NCBI GenBank assembly: GCA_964387075.1
Contig: CAYLVB010000002.1
Coordinates: 248,001-312,000 of the forward strand
DNA length: 64,000 nt
Direction: 5' to 3'
DNA from: PALSA-968 sp964387075
Lineage (GTDB): Bacteria > Bacteroidota > Bacteroidia > B-17B0 > Aurantibacillaceae
The position numbers were made by a program, and so were the translations under genes. The notes under the pieces were generated by a model. That model made no database searches and had not been told where the DNA came from. It was given only the letters and a program-made list of their open reading frames with translations. Numbering within the stretch: position 1 is the first letter of the stretch; each line of letters opens with the position of its first letter. This document shows, piece after piece, positions 27,532 through 35,156 of the stretch.

Positions 27532-28131
27532 ATGGCAAAGAAAAAAAAGAAGGCGGCGAAACCTTCCTCATCGGGGGGCAGGAAGGCAGGAAAGAAAGCC
27601 GCGAAAAAAAATGCGAAGAAAGCTCCTAAAAAAAGGGCCGTCAAGAAAGCTTCTAAGAAAGCTGCGAAAAAAGCGCCCGCTCCCGCACCCAAAACAACAA
27701 GCATCTGCCCGTATCTTACCTTTGCAGGTAATTGCGAAGAGGTGTTCAATTTCTATCGCTCTGTTTTTGGCGGACAATTTACCTATGTGGGCCGTTTCAA
27801 AGACATGCCTCCTATGGAAGGGCAGCCACAAATGCCGGAATCTGAGGGAAACAAGATCATGCACATTTCCCTGCCAATCAGTAAAGAAACTGCATTGATG
27901 GGAAGCGACAGTTCGGAAGCATTTGGGCAGGCCACCAATTTCGGAAACAATTTTTCGATTTCCATTAATACCTTCAGCAAGGAGGAGGCAGACCGTTTAT
28001 ACAACGGTCTTTCAGCCGGGGGGCAAACCACAATGCCCATGGGCCAGACCTTCTGGGGGTCTTATTTTGGAATGTGTACCGATCGCTACGGCATCCAGTG
28101 GATGGTGAGCGTAGAAGCCGCCAAAAAATAA
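27532..28131 (+). CDS. VOC (glyoxalase-like, PhnB-type) protein with a histone-H1-like tail
   Basis: A 199-residue protein in two parts. Residues 1 to about 53 are almost only Lys, Ala, Pro, Ser and Arg (KKAAKKNAKKAPKKRAVKK), like the tail of histone H1 or bacterial AlgP/Hc1-type proteins. Residues about 58-196 are a VOC-fold domain of the PhnB / DUF899-like YdcI type: CPYLTFAGNCEEVFNFYRSVFG, KIMHISLPI, a FSISINTFSKEEADRLYNGLS strand-helix unit, and FWGSYFGMCTDRYGIQWM. The tail predicts nucleic-acid binding; the VOC part is of a class whose members bind small ligands or metals. No signal peptide. It has its own possible promoter and a very strong terminator. Enzymatic activity cannot be assigned. 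Confidence 0.88.
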   Translation: MAKKKKKAAKPSSSGGRKAGKKAAKKNAKKAPKKRAVKKASKKAAKKAPAPAPKTTSICPYLTFAGNCEEVFNFYRSVFGGQFTYVGRFKDMPPMEGQPQMPESEGNKIMHISLPISKETALMGSDSSEAFGQATNFGNNFSISINTFSKEEADRLYNGLSAGGQTTMPMGQTFWGSYFGMCTDRYGIQWMVSVEAAKK

Positions 28132-28151
28132 TTTCATCCCGGGAAAAAACG

Positions 28152-28190
28152 AAGAGTCCCCTTACACATTTGAGTAAGGGGACTCTTTTT
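28152..28190 (+). terminator. Strong intrinsic terminator after the VOC gene
   Basis: Perfect 14-bp stem AAGAGTCCCCTTAC / GTAAGGGGACTCTT with an 8-nt loop, then a T tract. Confidence 0.95.
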
Positions 28191-28241
28191 ATTTAAGCGC
28201 TTTAAAGATCCGTGAGCTTACGGGCTTTAGATCTTCAAAGG

Positions 28242-28763
28242 CTAATTCTCTTCATTAGGATTGAACTCTTCGTCTTTGAAAAGTTGCATAAAGCTGAATG
28301 TTAAAATTGCGCCGGTTGCAAAACTCTCAATAAAGATACCTCCTGCTGCACGAACCGGTGTAAGGTACTCACCGAATTCGGCAAACCGCTGTACGTGACC
28401 CATAAAATGTGTATCTACGCTCAGGTATATTCCCATGAACAGTGCAAACAGCAGGCTACCCAGCAAGGTAATGTGAATTCCCATTTTTATACCGGTGAGA
28501 TATCGGATGCCTCTATAATCGTATTTTTTTCGATACAGGAAGAAGGCAAGCAATACAGCTCCGGCAATAAAAATGAAATTGAAGAAGCGCAAAGTGAGTA
28601 TCTGGTGCCATCCTGCTACCTTCATATCAATAAAGAAGATAAATAAGCAGGCAAACATTAGTAACCCGCATCCGTTACACAGGTTTATCACCCAGGACTC
28701 ACGGGCTGTACGTTTTTGCAGAGGCGTTAGCCTTGTTTTCTGCTGTATGACTTGTGTTTTCAT
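28242..28763 (-). CDS. Four-helix inner-membrane protein (DUF4199-like)
   Basis: A 173-residue protein with four predicted helices: GCGLLMFACLFIFFID, FFNFIFIAGAVLLAFFLY, GIHITLLGSLLFALFMGIYL and a C-terminal AGGIFIESFATGAILTFSF. Between helices 2 and 3 is a basic YRKKYDYRGIRYLTGIKMG segment. The pattern resembles DUF4199, a Bacteroidota family of unknown function, but I am not certain of the family. No catalytic motif is visible. It has a possible promoter 30 bp upstream and stands alone. Confidence 0.72.
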   Translation of the reverse strand: MKTQVIQQKTRLTPLQKRTARESWVINLCNGCGLLMFACLFIFFIDMKVAGWHQILTLRFFNFIFIAGAVLLAFFLYRKKYDYRGIRYLTGIKMGIHITLLGSLLFALFMGIYLSVDTHFMGHVQRFAEFGEYLTPVRAAGGIFIESFATGAILTFSFMQLFKDEEFNPNEEN

Positions 28764-28792
28764 GATCTACGTATTGGTAATAGAAGAGACGG

Positions 28793-28822
28793 CAAAGTTT
28801 GTGCCCCTTATTTCTGTAACAA
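28793..28822 (-). promoter_or_regulatory. Probable promoter of the four-helix membrane gene
   Basis: On the minus strand TTG (28822-28820), 19 bp, AAACTTTG (28800-28793), one mismatch to the consensus, about 30 bp before the ATG at 28763. Confidence 0.5.
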
Positions 28823-28903
28823 TAATCTATTGATGCAGAAGAGCAGTTTTTTTTGCATGTCATTCATTCTTCCCGCACTTGGATTTTTTTCTAGGAAGTG
28901 GAA

Positions 28904-29437
28904 TCAAAAAGGTTCCATGGGCGCGCTGATCGTGGCGCAGGTGGCAAGTGGTTCCAATATGTAGCGATTGCTTTCTTTTTTGATGATCGATCGTTCAGCG
29001 TCAATATGCACAAGGATGTTCAGCATATCATTGTTCCTTATGGCAAAGCCGGCCGGCAGGGTCACCGTATATTTCTCGCCGGGTGGACCGCGTGTTTCGA
29101 GCGCGTGATAAATTTCATCTTTTATAGAATTGTGTTCGCCAAGGGTCAATCGTACTTGTGTAACTTTTCCCGCAGGAAGACCCTGTCGGGAGGCAAGTAG
29201 TAAGGAAATATCCTGGAACTGAAGGAGATCATAGATCCCCCGGTTGGTTTTGAGGGTATACCATCCGCGGTCGCGAACACCGTCAATGTAAATGTCAACC
29301 TGTTCTACTTCAATGTTCACCTCTTGCGCTGAGGCCGGGCCGTCTTTAAGATTAACGGTCACACTGCCAAACTCAGGCTCTTTGCATGAGGCAAGCAGGG
29401 CGATCAAACAAAAACTGAAGTAAGCAGAACTTCTCAT
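28904..29437 (-). CDS. DUF4382-type lipoprotein
   Basis: A 177-residue protein. The start at 29437 gives a lipoprotein signal (RSSAYFSFCLIALLASC) with the lipobox LASC; an earlier Met lies 10 codons up but spoils the signal. The body matches DUF4382: SVTVNLKDGPASAQEVNIEV, an AGKVTQVRLTLGE strand and a final LEPLATCATISAPM. DUF4382 proteins are lipid-anchored beta-sandwich proteins of unknown function. It lies alone, converging on nothing and followed on the minus strand by 140 bp before the next gene. Confidence 0.83.
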   Translation of the reverse strand: MRSSAYFSFCLIALLASCKEPEFGSVTVNLKDGPASAQEVNIEVEQVDIYIDGVRDRGWYTLKTNRGIYDLLQFQDISLLLASRQGLPAGKVTQVRLTLGEHNSIKDEIYHALETRGPPGEKYTVTLPAGFAIRNNDMLNILVHIDAERSIIKKESNRYILEPLATCATISAPMEPF

Positions 29438-29568
29438 CACAATGATCCTTCTTTGAAGATGCGCCAAAATAATGCCGGTTAAATAATTTATTACTTATGA
29501 ATGAGTTGAAGGATATAAAGAGACTGCTTAAGGTTCCGTTTCAGGAGAGTTTTCCATTATTCGGAATT

Positions 29569-30930
29569 CTATTTGAAATAGCCGGGATTCTCTTTGATCA
29601 TCCTGTAAATAGTGGACTTTCCGATTCCCAGTTTTTCAGCGGCAGCCACTACATTATGGTCGTATTTGGCAAGAAAATGCCGGATGATCTCCTTCTCATA
29701 TTCTTCAAGCGTTTTTTCTTCAACAAGCGCAGCCTGTATGGAGAAATCATTGTTGAGCTGCAGGCAGCTATCCTCGATCTCTTTGCCGTTGCACATGACA
29801 ATGGCCAGCTCAATGATGGATTTCAGCTCGCGTATGTTTCCCGGGAAAGGATGTTGCAGTAGTTTTTGCTGCGCCTCCTTGCTTAACGATACCGGCGGCA
29901 TATTATTCTCTTTGCAAAAGTTATCAATGAAGTGCCGCGCAATGAGCAGCAGATCGCTTTTTCGATCCCTCAGCGGCGGAAGCTCAATGGTCAATCCGTA
30001 GAGACGGTAATACAGGTCTTCCCTGAAATTGCCTTTCTTTACTTCTTCCGACAGGTTCTTGTTGGTGGCGGCGATCACACGACAATCGATCTTGATCGTT
30101 TTTTCACCTCCTACTTTGATAACCTCTTTTTCCTGCAGCACGCGAAGCAGTTTTGCCTGAAGGCTAAGGTCCATCTCGGCAACCTCGTCCAGGAAAATAG
30201 TGCCGCCTTTGGCAAGTTCGAACTTACCGAGCCTTTGTCCAACAGCGCCGGTGAAAGAGCCTTTTTCATGTCCGAACAATTCGCTCTCGGCAAGTTCATG
30301 CGGTATCGCGGCCATGTTCACGGTTACTAACGGCTCTTTTTTACGCGGCGAATTAAAATGTATGGATTTAGCTACAAGTTCCTTGCCCGTTCCGGTTTCC
30401 CCCGTGATCAGCACGGTAATATTGGTATTGGCCGCTTTTTCCATCAGGTGAAAGATCTTCTTGATGGATTCACTGCTCCCAATGATCGTATTCTCAAAAC
30501 TGTATTTTTTATTTACTTCTTTCTCCAGTCTCGCCACCTGTGTCTTCAGGTTGCGGTTCTTAAAGATGTGATTGAGCGTATTGATGAAGCGCTCGTTGGT
30601 GTCGGGTGATTTGGTGATATAATCGTAAGCTCCCGCTTTCAAAAGATCAATCGCGGTTTCGATCTTATCCTGCTGCGATACCATCAGCACTTCTGTTTCC
30701 GGGTTGTTTTTTTTCACCTGCTTCAGCACCTCGATCCCTTCCATATCCGGAAGCATGAAGTCGAGCGAAACCACATCCGGGTTGTCCGGTAAGGCTTTCA
30801 GAAAATCCTTTGCTGTTGAAAAACCCCGTACTTCAAAGTCCGGATTCAGCGACGCTACATGTATCAGCAATTCCCTGTACCAGGTATCATCCTCTACAAT
30901 GAATATTTTAAATTTTTGCTCTTTGCTCAT
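29569..30930 (-). CDS. NtrC-type sigma-54 response regulator
   Basis: A 453-residue activator. The start at 30930 is preceded by a purine-rich GGAGAGGGGAAG; an upstream Met exists. The receiver (1-125) has E13/D14/D15, the phosphoacceptor D57 in VVSLDFMLPD and a conserved Lys in YITKSPD. The AAA+ domain has Walker A GETGTGKELVAKSIH, the sigma-54 contact loop GSFTGA (GAFTGA in most members), FLDEVAEMDLSLQAKLLRVL and an arginine-finger region (REDLYYRLYGLTIELPPLRDR). A Fis-type HTH closes it (VVAAAEKLGIGKSTIYRMI). It binds enhancer sites and activates sigma-54 RNA polymerase. It is the last of three minus-strand signalling genes. Confidence 0.95.
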   Translation of the reverse strand: MSKEQKFKIFIVEDDTWYRELLIHVASLNPDFEVRGFSTAKDFLKALPDNPDVVSLDFMLPDMEGIEVLKQVKKNNPETEVLMVSQQDKIETAIDLLKAGAYDYITKSPDTNERFINTLNHIFKNRNLKTQVARLEKEVNKKYSFENTIIGSSESIKKIFHLMEKAANTNITVLITGETGTGKELVAKSIHFNSPRKKEPLVTVNMAAIPHELAESELFGHEKGSFTGAVGQRLGKFELAKGGTIFLDEVAEMDLSLQAKLLRVLQEKEVIKVGGEKTIKIDCRVIAATNKNLSEEVKKGNFREDLYYRLYGLTIELPPLRDRKSDLLLIARHFIDNFCKENNMPPVSLSKEAQQKLLQHPFPGNIRELKSIIELAIVMCNGKEIEDSCLQLNNDFSIQAALVEEKTLEEYEKEIIRHFLAKYDHNVVAAAEKLGIGKSTIYRMIKENPGYFK

Positions 30931-30964
30931 AATCTTCCCCTCTCCTGTCTTATATTCTAAAACG

Positions 30965-31351
30965 TTATGCATTGAATCTCGATCTTTTTATCATTTCCGG
31001 TAATTTGTTCACGTCAAACGGCTTGTCCAGGTAATAAGCTGCGCCAAGATCATACCCCATTTTGGATAATTCTTTCTTTGGTAGGAACGACATAAGCACA
31101 ATGGGTGTTTTACCGGCCATTGCCTGTGAATGGATCAGGTGCATGAACTCTACCCCGTTCAGGTCGGGCATGATCACATCCAGTAATATCAGGTCAGGCT
31201 TGGTCATGTTCAGTTTGAAATAGGCGTCGTGCACGTTGTTAGAGACCGTAACCTTGTAATGCGCGGTCTCCAGTTTTTTTTGAATGGCCAAAAGTAGGAA
31301 TTCATCGTCGTCGATCACCAGAATATGGTTTATACTGTTTTTGGTTTTCAT
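30965..31351 (-). CDS. Single-domain response regulator
   Basis: A 128-residue CheY-like receiver with an intact acid pocket (D14-D16 in LVIDDDEFLL), phosphoacceptor D58 in LILLDVIMPD, Ser in VLMSFLPK and the conserved Lys in YLDKPFD. There is no output domain, so it acts by protein contact or as a phosphate shuttle. It lies 34 nt upstream of the NtrC-type gene and 42 nt downstream of the receiver-Hpt gene on the same strand, suggesting a phosphorelay unit. Confidence 0.92.
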   Translation of the reverse strand: MKTKNSINHILVIDDDEFLLLAIQKKLETAHYKVTVSNNVHDAYFKLNMTKPDLILLDVIMPDLNGVEFMHLIHSQAMAGKTPIVLMSFLPKKELSKMGYDLGAAYYLDKPFDVNKLPEMIKRSRFNA

Positions 31352-31393
31352 GAGTTTGAGTTTTAGAGAGCATAGGCTTCAGCTTTTTTTGAA

Positions 31394-32323
31394 TTATTTT
31401 TTATATGCAATAATGTGTTTCTCAGTATCCCGCAAAATAGAACGGTTGCGTTCTATCACAGACCGGCCAACGTCTATTACGCGGTTACCGTAGGCTTCAA
31501 GGCCGGCATGGCTTTCAATGAATTCAAGGTCGCTTAATATGTCCTCAAGCCCCATCAGCGAATAAGAAGGTATGCTTTTATGCGCGGCAGCCTTCATTTT
31601 GATCCAGTCGGCATTGGCAATCGCTTCATCCATGTGTGCCGAGCACTCGTTTACTGAGACGACAAACTTCTCCAGCATTTTTAAAACGAATTCTTTGTCA
31701 TTCTTTCCGATCCGTTGTAATTGCTCGAGCGATACTGTCTCAGGCCCTTCGCCGTTCAGCTCGTTATTGGGTGTATCCGTTTTCTTCATGTATGTGTAAA
31801 TTGAACGTATTAGATCATCTTCACTAAATGGCTTGGTAAGTACGCATTTGAACCCCGCCTTCAAACAAGCCTGTATCTCATTCCTGTCGCTGCTGATGCC
31901 CAGGGCGATGGCCGGAACCGGTAAACCTGCAATGGTCTCTAACTCGGTGTCTCCCAGCAGGCCGTTCATTCCTGATACGATCAGGTTGAAAGAATGTTTC
32001 AATAAATTCGCTTTGGCTTCATCCAGTGAGCGGCAAAGCTGGAAGGAAATGAAGTTCTGCTGCAGCACATGCTGCAGGATCATGTTGCTCATGGCATCTT
32101 CTTCCAGCACCAGCACCCGCGCTTTGTGCAGTTCGGTCGGAAATTCAAATGCCTCAGATCGTGGCGTATTTTGCATAACGAGGTTCTCTTCTATCTCAAC
32201 GGGCATGGATAATTCCAGTTCGGGTATGCCTACCCGCTTCAGGCGAAAATGCTTGGTATGCGTTGGTCTTTTTAACACGGAAGTCTCATTTTGAGGAATG
32301 TAGTGCCAGACCGAAAATATCAT
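31394..32323 (-). CDS. Degenerate receiver fused to an Hpt domain
   Basis: A 309-residue protein. Residues about 68-185 fold-match a receiver (ARVLVLEEDAMSNMILQHVL; FKCVLTKPFSEDDLI), but the phosphoacceptor position reads NLIVSGMNGL, with Ser instead of Asp, so it should not be phosphorylated. Residues about 200-300 are an Hpt domain with the phosphorylatable His in KAAAHKSIPSYSLMGL. It could take part in a phosphorelay through the Hpt while the receiver serves as a docking or sensing module. The start is unclear: ATG 32323, 32206 and 32176 are in frame and the first 40 residues resemble nothing I know. Confidence 0.78.
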   Translation of the reverse strand: MIFSVWHYIPQNETSVLKRPTHTKHFRLKRVGIPELELSMPVEIEENLVMQNTPRSEAFEFPTELHKARVLVLEEDAMSNMILQHVLQQNFISFQLCRSLDEAKANLLKHSFNLIVSGMNGLLGDTELETIAGLPVPAIALGISSDRNEIQACLKAGFKCVLTKPFSEDDLIRSIYTYMKKTDTPNNELNGEGPETVSLEQLQRIGKNDKEFVLKMLEKFVVSVNECSAHMDEAIANADWIKMKAAAHKSIPSYSLMGLEDILSDLEFIESHAGLEAYGNRVIDVGRSVIERNRSILRDTEKHIIAYKK

Positions 32324-32802
32324 ACCATCTGCCTATCATTTCTCTACTAATATATAAATCAACTAATTAAAACGCGTTACACCTCTTTTAGCTGTTAAAA
32401 AATTCCGATATCGGGAATTTTTTTCCCGAATTGGAAATGAGAATATTCCCTGAAGCCTGGTTTTTTATAACACCGAATTGTAACATTGTTACCCGCTAAC
32501 TGTCAACCCGTTCATGAATCAAGAACCCAAAAAACATACATTTCTTGTAACCAATCTTTTATCATCCGTAAAAGGAAATGTGTAAGAAACCTGTCTTACA
32601 TATTTTAATTACACAATTTCAAGAACGTTAACCCCCTCACGTTCTTACATGTTTTGGATTGATTTTTGAATTATTTTGCCCGCCCCCGATGTGGCGGAAA
32701 CATGAAAGACCATTCATGTGATTTTACTTGTAGTGAGAATTTACTTTAACTAATTTGTATCTGTTAACGCCGGTAACCGTAGCCGGAAAGAAAGGAGTGA
32801 AC
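32324..32802. promoter_or_regulatory. Divergent control region rich in inverted repeats
   Basis: No gene is supported in these 479 bp between two divergent signalling operons. It contains several separate inverted repeats. (1) AAAAAATTCC / GGAATTTTTT at 32397-32423, terminator-like in both directions. (2) TAACA-T-TGTTA at 32481-32491. (3) TGTAAGA / TCTTACA at 32581-32600. (4) AAGAACGT / ACGTTCTT at 32621-32646, followed by another TCTTACA. (5) ACATGAA / TTCATGT at 32700-32719. I find no convincing TAnnTTTG promoter or exact -24/-12 site. Binding sites for the NtrC-type regulator encoded next door are a natural but untested reading. Confidence 0.6.
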
Positions 32803-33255
32803 ATGAGCAGCGCGCAAAAAACCGTTCCCATCAATATTTTATTGGTAGAGGACAATCCCGGCGATATACGCCTTACCCAGGAAGCATTCAAGGATGGACA
32901 CATAGAGAACGTGTTACATGTTGTTACCGATGGCGAAGAAGCCATGCATTATCTGAAACGGCAGGGAGATTTCAGTAAAGCCGAAAGGCCTGACCTGATC
33001 CTGTTGGACCTGAACCTTCCCAGAAAAGATGGCCGGGAAGTGCTGGCCGAGATCAAGGCTGATGAAGAATTGAAATGTATCCCGGTGATCATACTTACCA
33101 CTTCCTCTGCCGAACAGGATATCATGAATACCTACTCGCACCATGCCAATTGCTATATCATGAAGCCTGTGGACTTCGACCAGTTCATTAACGTCATCCG
33201 CACCATTGAGGATTTTTGGCTTAGCATTGTGAAATTGCCCGGCGGGATCAAATGA
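32803..33255 (+). CDS. Rcp1-like single-domain response regulator
   Basis: A 150-residue receiver of the type that partners phytochrome-class kinases: ILLVEDNPGDIRLTQEAF with E16/D17, the phosphoacceptor D69 in LILLDLNLPRKDGREVL, VIILTTSSAEQDI and NCYIMKPVDFDQF. The start at 32803 is preceded by AAAGGAG, an unusually good Shine-Dalgarno for this phylum; the frame extends 16 codons further up without support. It overlaps the next gene by ATGA and heads a four-gene signalling operon, so it is a likely output of the kinases encoded downstream. Confidence 0.93.
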   Translation: MSSAQKTVPINILLVEDNPGDIRLTQEAFKDGHIENVLHVVTDGEEAMHYLKRQGDFSKAERPDLILLDLNLPRKDGREVLAEIKADEELKCIPVIILTTSSAEQDIMNTYSHHANCYIMKPVDFDQFINVIRTIEDFWLSIVKLPGGIK

Positions 33256-33656
33256 CAAAAACTATGGAGCCTCCAAGGAACGTGAGAGTGACCGATTGGG
33301 ATACTTCCCGATTCTGGTTCGATGAGGACGGGATCTTGTATTCTGTCTCTAAAAAAGGGCCTAAGCAGACCCTTGAGCAGGTGAAAAGATCGATGGAAGA
33401 TTTTAAGAAAGTGATCGGCAATGGAAAAGTATGTATGATGGTGGATGTCACCAATTCGCCGGAAACGAGTAAAGAAGTGCGGGACTATGTAGCGAAAGAG
33501 TTCCCCGGCATCATTAAAGCGATAGCGATGGTCTCAGGATCGGCGCTTGGAAAAATGCTGGCAAATCTTTTTTTCTCGGTGAAGTCGCAGCCCTATCCCG
33601 TTAAAATGTTCAACAATGAACAGGAAGCGAAGGAATGGTTGAAACAATATCTCTAA
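33252..33656 (+). CDS. STAS/SpoIIAA-like protein (DUF7793-type)
   Basis: A 134-residue cytoplasmic protein. FWFDEDGILYSVSKKGPKQT opens an alpha/beta fold, followed by CMMVDVTNSPETSKEVRDYV, a KAIAMVSGSALGKMLANLFF helix and EQEAKEWLKQYL at the end. This last motif and the strand-helix order resemble the SpoIIAA-like proteins now grouped as DUF7793, often beside sensor kinases in Bacteroidota. The anti-anti-sigma Ser/Thr is not clear; Thr/Ser residues in VTNSPETS sit at about the right place. It is translationally coupled (ATGA) to the receiver gene and 6 nt before the kinase gene, so it is probably part of the same pathway. Confidence 0.7.
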   Translation: MTKTMEPPRNVRVTDWDTSRFWFDEDGILYSVSKKGPKQTLEQVKRSMEDFKKVIGNGKVCMMVDVTNSPETSKEVRDYVAKEFPGIIKAIAMVSGSALGKMLANLFFSVKSQPYPVKMFNNEQEAKEWLKQYL

Positions 33657-33662
33657 GGATTT

Positions 33663-35156
33663 ATGGAAACGCCGCGCAAGGAAATAAAGGATGAGAGGAT
33701 CGAAAGGATACTGACCCAGATCCGGCGTTTGTCAAGATTTGATTGCACCGACCGGGTTGAGCTATCGGCCCGGGGGGACGAGATCGACGCTGTTTCGGCC
33801 GGGCTGAACACCCTGGCAGAAGAACTGGATGCCCGCGTTGCTTACATAAAAAATAACGAAAAGCGCATCAATGATATCATGGGCATACTCATGGAGTATA
33901 CCATGATGAATTTTACCCGAAAGATGTATTTGAGCGAGGAAGGCGACGAGATCGATGCTATTTCGGCCGGGCTGAACACACTAGCCGAAGAGCTGGAACA
34001 TGCGATCAAGTCCCAAAAAGAACATGCCCGGGAGCTGGAGATTTCCAACCGCCTCTTGAGTAATAATATTGATAAGCTGCAAACCATTTTCAATCATGCG
34101 CCTATGGCTATCATTGCTACCGACCTTGAACTGAAAATACTGGAATGGAACCGGGCGGCCGAAAAAATGTATGGATTAGAAAAGGAAGCTGTGGTTGGTG
34201 AGAACCTGGATGATGTTATACACCATGAATATATGCCTCCCTTTTCGCGTGCGAGTATCCTGAGTGAGATAAAACAAAAGGGGAACTGGACGGGGGAGAT
34301 GCTGCAACAAACCGCAAAAAGTAAAAAAATGTTGGTGTTTTCTTCTAAGTCGCATCTAAGGAACGATCGGGGCATTCCTATGGGCTATATGATGGTGAAC
34401 AGGGATATCACGGATGCGCGCCGCAATGAAGAGGAGATACAACATAAGACCGAGGAACTGAAAAGGTCGAACGCCGAACTGGAGCAATTCGCATATATTG
34501 CCTCGCACGACCTGCAGGAACCATTGAGAATGATCACCAGTTATGTGCAATTGCTGGAGAAACGATACAGGAGTAAGCTGGATGGAGACGCTATAGATTT
34601 CATAAACTTTGCGGTGGATGGTGCCAACCGCATGCAGAATCTTATCTACAGCCTTCTGGAATATTCGCGCATTAACCGCGTGAAACCTTTTGAGTATGTG
34701 GATATGGATGAGACCCTGGCTGATATAAAGGATGACCTGGAGCTGGTCATTAAGGAAAGCGGGGCCGAGATCCACTCGGAGAAGTTACCCGTTTTATTTG
34801 GCGACAAAGTGTTGCTGGGGCAACTATTTCAAAATCTCATCGGCAATGCCATGAAGTTCAAGGGCAAGGACCCCCCTAAGATCACGATCTCCTGCAAGGA
34901 ATCGGAACATGAATATTTGTTTTCTGTAAAAGATAACGGGATAGGGATACAAAAGGAGTACTGCGAAAAGATCTTCGTGATCTTCCAGCGCCTGCACACC
35001 AAGGAAAAGTACCCCGGCACCGGCATTGGCCTGGCCATCTGTAAGAAGATCGTGGAAAGACATAAAGGAAGGATATGGGTTGAGTCGGAGCCCGGAAAGG
35101 GATCTGAGTTCATATTCACAATAAAAAAAATGCGATTTTCGGAATTGAATGGGTGA
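33663..35156 (+). CDS. Soluble poly-HAMP / PAS histidine kinase
   Basis: A 497-residue kinase without membrane helices. Two HAMP-like units come first (GDEIDAVSAGLNTLAEELD near residue 40, GDEIDAISAGLNTLAEELE near residue 98). A PAS domain at about 140-255 (FNHAPMAIIATDLELKILEW) is followed by a coiled coil. HisKA has the phosphoacceptor His in YIASHDLQEPLRMITSY, and the ATPase domain has NAMKFKG, DNGIGIQ and GTGIGLAICKKIVERHKG. This kinase type commonly pairs with Rcp1-like receivers, matching the first gene of the operon. The stop overlaps the next gene by 8 nt. Confidence 0.93.
   Translation: METPRKEIKDERIERILTQIRRLSRFDCTDRVELSARGDEIDAVSAGLNTLAEELDARVAYIKNNEKRINDIMGILMEYTMMNFTRKMYLSEEGDEIDAISAGLNTLAEELEHAIKSQKEHARELEISNRLLSNNIDKLQTIFNHAPMAIIATDLELKILEWNRAAEKMYGLEKEAVVGENLDDVIHHEYMPPFSRASILSEIKQKGNWTGEMLQQTAKSKKMLVFSSKSHLRNDRGIPMGYMMVNRDITDARRNEEEIQHKTEELKRSNAELEQFAYIASHDLQEPLRMITSYVQLLEKRYRSKLDGDAIDFINFAVDGANRMQNLIYSLLEYSRINRVKPFEYVDMDETLADIKDDLELVIKESGAEIHSEKLPVLFGDKVLLGQLFQNLIGNAMKFKGKDPPKITISCKESEHEYLFSVKDNGIGIQKEYCEKIFVIFQRLHTKEKYPGTGIGLAICKKIVERHKGRIWVESEPGKGSEFIFTIKKMRFSELNG

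Noticed and set aside
32651..32669. TTTTGG-N10-GA in the divergent control region as a sigma-54 site.
   Set aside because: The -12 element has GA instead of GC and the -24 element lacks the CAC extension; too weak despite the NtrC-type regulator nearby.
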